NCBI RefSeq assembly: GCF_000373625.1 | Contig: NZ_KB891995.1 | Location: forward strand, 372,001 to 436,000 | Length of the DNA: 64,000 nucleotides | Direction of reading: 5' to 3' | Source: Streptomyces sp. LaPpAH-108 | Lineage (GTDB): Bacteria; Actinomycetota; Actinomycetes; Streptomycetales; Streptomycetaceae | Shown: positions 9,240 to 18,250 of the stretch, piece after piece | How the letters are laid out: every line of letters begins with the position of its first letter | How positions within the stretch are numbered: the stretch's first letter is position 1 | Notes under the pieces: model-generated | The model's database searches: none | Seen by the model: the letters and a program-made list of their open reading frames with translations, nothing else | Told to the model about the DNA's origin: nothing | Made by a program: the position numbers and the translations under genes

Positions 9240-10208
9240 GTGGCCGAGCGGCCCGCCGTTCCCGTGATCATCGACTGCGACACCGGGGTGGACGACGCGC
9301 TGGCGCTGCTGTTCGCCGTCCGGCATCCGGGGCTCGACCTGCGGGCGGTGACCTGTGTGGCCGGGAACACCGACGTGGACGGCGTGGTCCGCAACACGCT
9401 GACCGTGCTGGAGCGGGCGGGCGCGGCCGACGTCCCCGTGGCGCGCGGCGCCGAACGGCCTCTCCTGGAGCCCGCCCGGATCGCGCACTGGCACGGCACC
9501 GACGGCATGGGCGACCTCGGGCTGCCCGCCCCGGCCCGCGCCCCCGTCCCCATGGACGCCGTCACCCTGCTGCGCCGCGAGATCCTGGCCGCGCCGCGCC
9601 CGGTGACCCTGATCCCGACCGCGCCCCTCACGAACATCGCCCTGCTGCTGCGCACCCACCCCGAGGTGACCCGGAACATCGAGCGGATCGTGTTCATGGG
9701 CGGCGCGGTCGGCCCCGGAAACGCCACCGCGGTCGCCGAGTTCAACGTCTGGCACGACCCGGAGGCGGCGGCCGTCCTGCTCACCGCCGGGGTGCCGATC
9801 ACGATGTACGGGCTCGACGTGTTCACCCGGGTCGTCGTGCCCGGCGCGGACGTACGCAGGCTGCGCGCGAGCGCCGAACCGGGCACCCGCCTCGCCGGTG
9901 ACCTGCTCGCCCACCGGCCCCCGGCCCGGGGCACCGAGCCCCGCGACGCGGCGGCGGGCGGCCTCGGCGACGCGGGCGCGGTCCTGGCGGTCGCCGACCC
10001 GGCGGGCCTGACCACCCGCCACGCCCCGGTCGAGATCGCCCTCGCCCCGGGCCCGTCCCGCGGCCAGACACTCGTCGACCTGCGCGGACGCCCGGGGGAG
10101 TCGGAGCTGCACCATGGAGAACGGGAACGTCCCTTGGTGGACGTGGGGGTGGACGTGGATGTGGAGCGGTACGTGGAGTTGTATCTGTCGACGGTGGAGC
10201 GGGTGTAG
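9240..10208 (+). CDS. inosine-uridine preferring nucleoside hydrolase
   Basis: A 322-aa cytoplasmic enzyme of the IUNH family, which hydrolyses the N-glycosidic bond of ribonucleosides for purine/pyrimidine salvage. The signature IIDCDTGVDDALAL near the N-terminus supplies the Ca-binding aspartates. Further family blocks are GNTDVDGVVRNTL, GTDGMGDLG, LIPTAPLTNIALL, IVFMGGAVGPGNATAVAEFNVWHDPEAA and the HAPVEIAL tail. The GTG start has AGGAG close upstream. The C-terminal V-D-V-G-V-D-V-D stretch is slightly low-complexity. It ends at the edge of the tandem repeat block at 10210-10570. Confidence 0.93.
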   Translation: MAERPAVPVIIDCDTGVDDALALLFAVRHPGLDLRAVTCVAGNTDVDGVVRNTLTVLERAGAADVPVARGAERPLLEPARIAHWHGTDGMGDLGLPAPARAPVPMDAVTLLRREILAAPRPVTLIPTAPLTNIALLLRTHPEVTRNIERIVFMGGAVGPGNATAVAEFNVWHDPEAAAVLLTAGVPITMYGLDVFTRVVVPGADVRRLRASAEPGTRLAGDLLAHRPPARGTEPRDAAAGGLGDAGAVLAVADPAGLTTRHAPVEIALAPGPSRGQTLVDLRGRPGESELHHGERERPLVDVGVDVDVERYVELYLSTVERV

Positions 10209-10768
10209 CCGGTTCGGCCGGTGGCGGGGCGGGGGTGGTCGTCGGGCCGGGGATGGAGTGGGTGTGGCCGTCGGGCCTGTGGCGGGGTGGCTGCCGCGAG
10301 CCGGGCTGGTGGCGGGGTGCCTGTGGTCGTCGGGCCGGTGGCGGAGTGGGCGTGGTCGTCGGGTCCGTGGTGGGGCGGGTGTGGCTGTCCGGCCGGTGGC
10401 GGAGTGGCCGCCGCGAGCCGGGCCGGTGGTGGGGTGCCCGTGTTCGTCGGACCGGTAACGGAGTGGCCGTGGTCGTCGGGTCCGTGGTGGGGCGGGTGTG
10501 GCTGCGCGGTCGATGGCGGGGTGGCCCGCCGCCAGCCGGGCCGGTGGCGGGGCGGCCGTGGGGCTTGGGACACGGCGGGCGGACGTGGGCGTCCGGGCCG
10601 GAGGGGAGCGCGTTCGTGCACGACTGCGCCCCCGGCCGCCGTGAGGCCGCCGGGGGCGGGGGGAGAGGCGGGGGCGCGTCGGGTCCGGGGGTCGGCCCTG
10701 ACTCCGGCGTCCGGGTGGGTGTCCGGCGCGCTCGCCTCGCGCTGGGGGCGTTGGGGCGCCCCGTGGGG
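10209..10768. repeat. intergenic block with 117-bp tandem repeat (about 2.6 copies)
   Basis: This 560-bp gap between two convergent genes holds an imperfect tandem repeat. Unit 1 is 10264-10380, unit 2 is 10381-10497 and a partial unit 3 is 10498-10565, with a diverged fragment at 10203-10262. Both full units end with the same segment, GGGTCCGTGGTGGGGCGGGT. The unit length, 117 bp, is a multiple of three, so long open frames run through it on both strands. None has a ribosome binding site or protein-like composition. From 10570 to 10768 nothing recognisable is seen. Confidence 0.75.
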
Positions 10769-11746
10769 TCAGTGCTGTGTCGCGCGCTTGCGGCGGGAGA
10801 CGACGACGGCCGCGGCGCCCGCCGCGACCAGGGCCGCCGCGGCACCCGCGATCAGCCCGGAGTTGCTGCCGCCACCGGTCTCGGCGAGGTCGCCGGAGCC
10901 GCCGTTGGCGGAGGGGGAAGCGGCAGCGGCGGTGTCCTTGACGCTCGCCGAGGGCGACGCGGAGGAACCGGACTCCGCCTTGGTGCTCGGCGAGGCGGAC
11001 TCGGCGGCCGACTCGGGCGCCGAGGCCGACGGGGAGACCGAGCCCGAGTCCGACTCCGGGGCGGTGGCCGAGGGCGAGGCCGTCTCGGCGGGCGTCGTCG
11101 GGGCGGCCGGGGTCGGCTGCGCCTCGATCGAGCACTCCTTGGTGCCGCCGTTCCAGGCCGCGATCAGCTTGTCCTTGATGACGGCGTGGTCCGGGCCCTT
11201 GGGCAGGTCGCCGTGGACCAGGCCGTCCTTCGCGTCCAGGTCGCCGTCGAACTTGACCGCGCCCCGGTACAGGTCGACCTGCGCGAAGCAGCCCGCGTCC
11301 GGCACCGCGATGTCGAGCGAGCCGGTCTCGCCCCGCTTGACGCTCACGGTGTCGAAGCCGACCAGCGCCTGCTGCCCGGAGGTGGCCCAGGTGGCGCCGT
11401 GGGCGAGGTAGGAGGCGAGCGAGGCGGTGCAGGACGCGGCGTCACCGGCGGTGCGGACCTTGATGTGGACCTTGCCGTCCTCGGTCGGCCTCAGGTTCTG
11501 GTCGTCCACCTTGACCGAGGCGAAGAAGCGGGTGCCGTCCAGCGAGAACTCACACGCGTCGGTGCCGGTCACGGTGCCGGCGCCGGTGCCCGGCGTGAGC
11601 CGGCCGCCAGCCTTCCAGCCGTCGCCGCCGGGCGCGCCGTGGGCCCAGGCCCCGGAGGCGGCGGCTACGGAGGCGGCGCACAGGGCGAGCGACGCGGCGC
11701 CCGTCCCCAGCAGGCGGCGCGCGGTGACACGTCGGGCTATGGACAT
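10769..11746 (-). CDS. LAETG-anchored surface protein 1
   Basis: A 325-aa exported protein. It has a signal peptide (basic start, hydrophobic core, cut around GAWA-HG near residue 35). A globular domain of about 170 residues with two or three cysteines follows, then a Ser/Pro/Ala/Glu-rich spacer of about 80 residues made of SPSA-type repeats. The C-terminal sorting signal is LAETGGGSNSG, a hydrophobic stretch, then SRRKRATQH. LAxTG is the recognition motif of class E sortases in Streptomyces, which link proteins to peptidoglycan. The ATG at 11746 gives a proper signal peptide; the frame stays open upstream without sense. A second LAETG protein lies at 20352. Confidence 0.88.
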   Translation of the reverse strand: MSIARRVTARRLLGTGAASLALCAASVAAASGAWAHGAPGGDGWKAGGRLTPGTGAGTVTGTDACEFSLDGTRFFASVKVDDQNLRPTEDGKVHIKVRTAGDAASCTASLASYLAHGATWATSGQQALVGFDTVSVKRGETGSLDIAVPDAGCFAQVDLYRGAVKFDGDLDAKDGLVHGDLPKGPDHAVIKDKLIAAWNGGTKECSIEAQPTPAAPTTPAETASPSATAPESDSGSVSPSASAPESAAESASPSTKAESGSSASPSASVKDTAAAASPSANGGSGDLAETGGGSNSGLIAGAAAALVAAGAAAVVVSRRKRATQH

Positions 11747-12075
11747 GGGTATCCCATCGGTTCGGGGAGAGCACGCGCAGGGGCGCGGAGAGATCACAGG
11801 AGAGAACCGCGGCCTCCACGGACCCCTCGGTCCCGTGCGCCACAGTGTGGAGACATGGTGATCGTCCTTGTGAAAGCTGTCAACCTGCGCTAACGCGCCG
11901 GGTGTTCGGGTTTCCGTCCGCGCCCGGTTTCCGTTTCGGGGTGATGTGGACAGATTCCTGTCGGAGCCCGGCCGCACCCCGGGGCACCCGCCCGGCCACC
12001 GGCACCCGGCCCGATCCGGCCGACCCGCCGGACCCCGACCCGCCCGACCCCGGCCCCCGCCCGAACGGAGCCCGC
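11747..12075. other. divergent intergenic region
   Basis: This 329-bp gap separates the divergent LAETG protein 1 and alpha-glucosidase genes, so promoters for both should lie here. A plus-strand TTGTGA and a TAACGC with a 17-bp spacer (about 11868-11896) could be a weak promoter for the glucosidase. A GTTTCCG motif is repeated in the stretch around 11908-11940. No RNA gene or clear operator was recognised. Confidence 0.4.
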
Positions 12076-13734
<1,659 letters not shown>

Positions 13735-13752
13735 GCCCTCGCGCGCGAGGCC

Positions 13753-14565
13753 CTAGCCGACCGTGGGCGTCGGCGCGGGCTGCGGCGTCGTGTCCTGGAC
13801 GCTCGAAGTATCGTCCCGGCGCGTGTCGTTGGGGCCGGTGATGCCGTCGATGTTCAGCGTGGAGGAGGTCGGGTTCGGCGGCGGGGTCAGGACGACCTCC
13901 GGCTGGCCCGGCGGCGGCGCGGGCGGCGTCAGGTCGTCCGAGGGCAGCTTGGGCGGGGTGGTCTGCTGGAAGATGGTCGAGTCGAAGTCGACCAGGCCGG
14001 TCTTCTCCATCACCGTGATGTGGTCGAGCACCGTGTCGTTGGCCTGGTCGGCCAGCGCCCGCACCAGCGAGTTCTTGGTGGTGGACCGGACCTTCGCGAT
14101 GGTGTTGAAGATCGAACCGTGCGTCATCCGCAGGATGTTGGCGAAGTCGGTGTCGAACTGCTTGCCGCTCTCGGCCTTCAGCTGGGTCACGAAGCCCTCC
14201 TGCTGGGGGCTCGCCACGTTGGGCAGCGTGATGTTCAGCATGGGGGCGATCTTGCGGCAGGAGGCGTCGAGCGCGGCGTGGCCGTCGATCAGATGCTTGC
14301 TGGCCGTCTTCACGCCCGCCGTGGTGCCCTTCTCGAGCCCGATCTGCCCGAGCGGGTACTCCCACAAGCCTGCCGCGCGCACCCGGACCACGAAGTCGCG
14401 GTCCTGCTCGGTGAGGGGGCCCCACTGCGTGTTGGCGACGACACGCGTCTGCGACGCCGTGACGGTGTTCAGGCCGAGCATGCTGGGGTAGGCGAGCGCC
14501 GCGAGTGTCAGCGTCATCGCACCGCCCACGAAGATCGTTCCCGTCGCGTTCCGCGAGATGCGCAC
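13753..14565 (-). CDS. exported DUF4142-type protein
   Basis: A 270-aa exported protein starting at GTG 14565 behind a perfect AGGAGG. One hydrophobic segment near residues 11-32 (TIFVGGAMTLTLAALAYPS) acts as signal or anchor. The next 170 residues follow the DUF4142 pattern: LTEQDRDFVVRVRAAGLWE, then KTASKHLIDGHAALDASC, and a helical DTDFANILRMTHGSIFN block. In other bacteria the family has Met/His-rich ferritin-like helices; its function is unknown. The last 75 residues are a Pro/Thr-rich linker. An in-frame upstream ATG (14661) has no ribosome binding site. Confidence 0.8.
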   Translation of the reverse strand: MRISRNATGTIFVGGAMTLTLAALAYPSMLGLNTVTASQTRVVANTQWGPLTEQDRDFVVRVRAAGLWEYPLGQIGLEKGTTAGVKTASKHLIDGHAALDASCRKIAPMLNITLPNVASPQQEGFVTQLKAESGKQFDTDFANILRMTHGSIFNTIAKVRSTTKNSLVRALADQANDTVLDHITVMEKTGLVDFDSTIFQQTTPPKLPSDDLTPPAPPPGQPEVVLTPPPNPTSSTLNIDGITGPNDTRRDDTSSVQDTTPQPAPTPTVG

Positions 14566-14760
14566 CGTGCCTCCTGCCCGGTCGTGGTTCCGCCGACAGG
14601 CGGTGGGGACGCACAGCAGTACGGATGCGGGCGCCGTTCGTCTCGATGGTCGGGGTAACAATTTCTGCTCTGCCGGGATTGGTCAAACGTTGACCCTTCT
14701 CGACAGAAGTTGACCGTTCCCCGGGAGAAGCGGGAAGGAAAGCGCCCCTAGATTCGCCCC

Positions 14761-15447
14761 ATGCCCCCACAGCCCCCCGCCGGTCGCCCGGCGGCCCTGC
14801 CCGTGCTGCCCTATCGCAAGCCCACCCGGGGACGCGACTACTGGGTCATCGACGACGCGCTGCCCGACCCGGACGCGGTGCGCGAGCGGTGTCTGGCCAA
14901 GGACGACTGGGCCGAGGGGTACCCGTACACCTCGGAGACCTGGCCGGGACTGCGCGCGATGCCCGGCCTCGAACCCGGTGAACTGGCCCGCATCGAGCGG
15001 CTGGTGAAGAAGGCGACCGGGGCGAAGGAGCTGTGGGTGCAGCGGGCGCCTGGCGGCGGCACCCTCAACCACAACTGCGTCCAGGTGGTCGGCGAGGGCG
15101 AGAGCGAGCCCCGCCCGCACGCCGACTCGCGCGCGCTGTGCCGGTACGCGGCCGTGCTCTACCTCAACCCGCACGTCCCCAAGTCCTGCGGCACCAGCTT
15201 CTACCGCCAGTCCCTGCCCGGCGGCCGGCTCGGCGGCAACGTCGTCCAGGCCCCGCACAACAACCTCGTCGACGCCCTCGGCACCCGCTTCGTCGCCCCG
15301 GACGCCTTCGAGGAGGACGTGGACGTGCCCCACCGCTACAACCGCCTCCTCCTCTATCACGCCAACCTCGTGCACAGCGCGACCGGTTACTTCGGACGGA
15401 CGCTGGAGGAGAAGCGGATGACGGCGGTGTTCTTCTGGATGGCGTGA
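14761..15447 (+). CDS. DUF6445-like protein, putative 2OG-Fe(II) oxygenase fold
   Basis: A 228-aa soluble protein. The HAD triad in PHADSR (about residue 119) and a distal His in YHANLVHSATGYFG (about 198-211) are spaced like the H-x-D...H iron-binding set of 2-oxoglutarate oxygenases. A distal Arg suitable for 2OG lies a few residues on (FGRTLEEKR). It matches the pattern of proteins called DUF6445. Enzyme activity is inference. It is divergent from the DUF4142-type gene, sharing a 195-bp promoter region that contains two TTGACC boxes and a dyad. Confidence 0.7.
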   Translation: MPPQPPAGRPAALPVLPYRKPTRGRDYWVIDDALPDPDAVRERCLAKDDWAEGYPYTSETWPGLRAMPGLEPGELARIERLVKKATGAKELWVQRAPGGGTLNHNCVQVVGEGESEPRPHADSRALCRYAAVLYLNPHVPKSCGTSFYRQSLPGGRLGGNVVQAPHNNLVDALGTRFVAPDAFEEDVDVPHRYNRLLLYHANLVHSATGYFGRTLEEKRMTAVFFWMA

Positions 15448-15610
15448 GGCCGGGACACCCGCGCTGAACAGGGCGTGAGCCCCCTTTCCCGGGCGGCTCA
15501 CGCCCTGGGTCGTTCACCCGTTCGGCTCAGCCCCCGTGGTCCCCCGCCCGGGTCCGCGTGATCGTCGTAGCAACGACCCTCTCGGGGCCGACGACGGCGG
15601 AGGTACGGCC

Positions 15611-16030
15611 ATGACCCAGCAGCAGACGCAACCGGCGACGCCTTCCCACGGGGGGCTGGCCGAGGGCGGTGCGATCTTCGGGGGCGTGCTGATGCTGATG
15701 AACGGCATCCTCGCGATCCTCCAGGGCATCTCCGCGATCGCCGCGGACGACGTGTACGCCCGCATAGACGCCTACGTCTACAAGATCAACCTCACCGGCT
15801 GGGGCTGGATCCTGCTGGTGCTCGGCGTCATCGCGGTCATCACCGGCGTGGGGATCCTCATGGGCCTGGAGTGGGCGCGGGTGGTCGGCATCCTGCTGGC
15901 CTCGCTGAGCATGATCGCCCAGTTCCTGTTCCTGCCGTACTCCCCGATCTGGTCGCTGATCATGATCGGCATCGACTTCTTCGTGATCTGGGCGCTGGCG
16001 ACGTACCACCCGCAGCGCCGCACCGTCTGA
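15611..16030 (+). CDS. DUF7144-like four-span membrane protein
   Basis: A 139-aa protein with a short cytoplasmic N-terminus (TQQQTQPATPSHGG) and four membrane spans covering nearly all the rest (GAIFGGVLMLMNGILAILQG, GWGWILLVLGVIAVITGVGIL, VVGILLASLSMIAQFLFLP and SLIMIGIDFFVIWALA). The pattern matches small actinobacterial membrane proteins now grouped as DUF7144. The ATG at 15611 has GGAGG eight bases upstream. Function unknown. Confidence 0.8.
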   Translation: MTQQQTQPATPSHGGLAEGGAIFGGVLMLMNGILAILQGISAIAADDVYARIDAYVYKINLTGWGWILLVLGVIAVITGVGILMGLEWARVVGILLASLSMIAQFLFLPYSPIWSLIMIGIDFFVIWALATYHPQRRTV

Positions 16031-16100
16031 CCCGCCTGACCCGCCTGTTCCGCCGTAAAAGCCCCTGGTGCGGGCGAGTTGACCCGGTCAGAATCGCGTG

Positions 16101-16817
16101 GTGAGCGAACAGACGACGATTCCGGCCGCCCCCGCACCCCCGATGCACGGACTGCGCCCCGTGGCGACGGTGGCCCGGCTGACCGGCCGGGCCCTGCTGC
16201 TCGCGGGGCTCGGCCATGTGCTGCGCGCGGTAGGGGAGATACGGCTGTGGACGGCGGGCGAACCCGCCTCGGGACCGCCGGACCAGGGCGAGGGCGTGCA
16301 CCGGCCGCTGACCGGGCTGGAGAACGCGTACCACCTGGTCACCTCCTTCGTCGGCGTCACCATGGTGATCTGCGCGGTCCTCTTCATCTCCTGGATGTGG
16401 CGGGTGCGGGACAACTCCGTCGCCCTGTCCCGTGAGCGGCCGAAGTACCTGGGGTTCTGGGTCTACCTCGGCTGGGTGCTGCCCGTCGCCAATCTGTGGG
16501 TGCCGCGCGGTGTGATCGCCGACGCGTACCGCAGGTCCGTGCCCGGCCGGAAGCTGCCCGCCGTCGTCACGGCGTGGTGGGTGCTGTGGCTGCTCGGCAT
16601 GCTCTCCGGCACCGGCCTGATCTACCGCGACAGCACGGACCAGCTGATCGAGCGCGCCTACGGCGACGTGTGGTCCCTGCTGCTCAGCGAGGCGGCGATG
16701 GTGGCCGCGGCGGTCACCGGTTTCCTCATGGTGCGCGCGGTGACGGGGGCTCAGCTGGAGCGCATCGCGTCGCTCACGGAGGCGGGCCGGGCCGAGGGGC
16801 GACCCGAAGCGGGGTAA
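16101..16817 (+). CDS. DUF4328-type membrane protein
   Basis: A 238-aa membrane protein with four spans (near residues 20-40, 75-100, 118-140 and 155-215). The loop after span 2 contains FISWMWRVRDNSVALS and PKYLGFWVYLGWVLPVANLWVPR, which is the characteristic W-P-N-W-P block of DUF4328 proteins. Two adjacent GTG codons (16098 and 16101) could start it; neither has a clear ribosome binding site, so the exact start is open. It probably follows the preceding small membrane protein on one transcript (70-bp gap). Function unknown. Confidence 0.75.
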   Translation: MSEQTTIPAAPAPPMHGLRPVATVARLTGRALLLAGLGHVLRAVGEIRLWTAGEPASGPPDQGEGVHRPLTGLENAYHLVTSFVGVTMVICAVLFISWMWRVRDNSVALSRERPKYLGFWVYLGWVLPVANLWVPRGVIADAYRRSVPGRKLPAVVTAWWVLWLLGMLSGTGLIYRDSTDQLIERAYGDVWSLLLSEAAMVAAAVTGFLMVRAVTGAQLERIASLTEAGRAEGRPEAG

Positions 16818-16906
16818 CCCGAAGGCAGTAACCCGCTCTGCGGAGCGCGTGACGGTGGGCCACTATGAGGCTGTTTGCCGCATTCGCTCTCTTAGAGGGG
16901 GCCTCA

Positions 16907-17857
16907 ATGGCTGTCGAAATTCCCCCGCTCATCAAGCCGTCCCGGCTCCGGCACCGGGGCGGGCTTGCGGGCGAGATGATGGCGGAGTTCCTCGGGACCT
17001 TCGTCCTCATCGCGTTCGGCTGCGGTGTGGTCGCCATGGCCGTCGCGGCGCTGCCCGGCTCCGGCCGGGCCGCCACCACCACGACCATCTTCCTGGCGGC
17101 GGGCGACTGGCTGCTGGTCGCCTGGGGCTGGGCCCTCGCGGTGACCTTCGGTGTCTACGTGGCCGGTGGCGTCAGCGGCGCCCACATCAACCCGGCCGTC
17201 ACCCTGGCGATGGCCGTGCGCCGCGGCTTTCCCTGGATCAAGGTGCTGCCCTACTGGTTCGCCCAGGTCGTGGGCGCCTTCGCGGGAGCCGCGCTGGTCT
17301 ATCTCGTCTACCACAACGCGATCGACACCTTCGACTCCGCGGTCTCGGGCCCCAAGACCAACGGGCACACCCTGGCGTCGTTCTCCATCTTCGCGACCTT
17401 CCCCGCACCCTACTTCCACGGGGGCATCTGGGGTCCGCTGATCGACCAGATCGTCGGCGCCGCATTCCTGGTCATGTTCGTCGTCGCCATCCTCGACCTG
17501 CGCAACCAGGCCGTGAAGGCGAACCTCGCCCCGCTCATCGTCGGCTTCGCGGTCGCCGCGATCGGCATGTCCTTCGGCGCGAACGCCGGGTACGCGATCA
17601 ACCCCGCCCGTGACTTCGGGCCCCGCCTGTTCACCTGGGCGGCGGGCTGGGACAGCCTGGCCTTCCCCGGGTCGGTGGCGGGCCAGTTCAGCGGGTACTG
17701 GTGGGTGCCGATCGTCGGCCCGCTGATCGGCGGCCTGGTGGGCATCTTCCTCTACGACCTGTTCGTCGGCGACGTGCTCTATCTGCGCCACGAGATGGGT
17801 GAACTGCCCGAGCCCGGCCGCAGCCGCCCGACGCGGGTGGACGAGGGCGACGAGTAG
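16907..17857 (+). CDS. glpF: MIP family aquaglyceroporin (glycerol facilitator type)
   Basis: A 316-aa channel protein with six membrane spans and both Asn-Pro-Ala boxes (SGAHINPAVTLAM and AGYAINPARDFGPR). The Asp immediately after the second NPAR is typical of glycerol facilitators rather than strict water channels. The ATG at 16907 has AGAGGGGG upstream; an in-frame ATG at 16865 lies before that site. No glpK or glpD adjoins it, so it is not part of the usual glycerol catabolic operon and the solute is an open question. A strong hairpin (17891-17916) follows. Confidence 0.88.
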   Translation: MAVEIPPLIKPSRLRHRGGLAGEMMAEFLGTFVLIAFGCGVVAMAVAALPGSGRAATTTTIFLAAGDWLLVAWGWALAVTFGVYVAGGVSGAHINPAVTLAMAVRRGFPWIKVLPYWFAQVVGAFAGAALVYLVYHNAIDTFDSAVSGPKTNGHTLASFSIFATFPAPYFHGGIWGPLIDQIVGAAFLVMFVVAILDLRNQAVKANLAPLIVGFAVAAIGMSFGANAGYAINPARDFGPRLFTWAAGWDSLAFPGSVAGQFSGYWWVPIVGPLIGGLVGIFLYDLFVGDVLYLRHEMGELPEPGRSRPTRVDEGDE

Positions 17858-17890
17858 CCGGACCGCGCGAGCGGACCGATGGGCGGCGGA

Positions 17891-17916
17891 CGGGCCCGGG
17901 CGATGGCCCGGGCCCG
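17891..17916. terminator. 11-bp perfect inverted repeat after the aquaglyceroporin gene
   Basis: CGGGCCCGGGC, a GATG loop and the exact complement form a hairpin 34 bp after the stop codon. There is no U-tract, as is usual for Streptomyces hairpin terminators. Confidence 0.7.
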
Positions 17917-18250
17917 GCTGCGTGTCCGGGTGACGGCGACGGTGCGGGTGCGCGGGTTCCGGGTGCGGCTGCGGATACGGCTCCGGGGGCGGGCCGGGGC
18001 GCGGTTGCGGCTCTGAGGAGGCCCGGCGCCGGGAGTCCGCGGTGCCCGGGGCTCCGGTTCCGGGCTTCGGTTCCGGGATTTCCGATCGGACGTGTGTGCG
18101 GGCGTTCGCCGTGCCGTGTGATCCCCGGCGCCGGTGCGCCACCCGGCGTCGCGGTGGGCGTTGGAGTTGCCGTAGCGGTTCCGCAGGAACGATTTCCCCG
18201 TGCGTGCCGCCGGGTGGGGCACGGCGCGAGGGTTTTGGAGTACGGACGAA
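17917..18250. other. intergenic, periodic G-rich stretch
   Basis: This 334-bp stretch lies between the aquaglyceroporin terminator and the ATPase gene. From about 17930 to 18010 it shows a roughly 6-base periodicity (CGGGTGCGG, CTGCGG, CTCCGG), giving RTRTRS-like translations on the other strand. No gene is supported. The upstream signals of the following gene (AGGAA at 18184, GGAG at 18236) are weak. Confidence 0.4.

Noticed and set aside
10203..10570. CRISPR array
   Set aside because: The repeats are long, adjacent and without unique spacers, and no cas gene is present.
10221..10768. Long frames on both strands through the 117-bp repeats
   Set aside because: Openness follows from a repeat unit that is a multiple of three and lacks stops; no start signal or domain is present.
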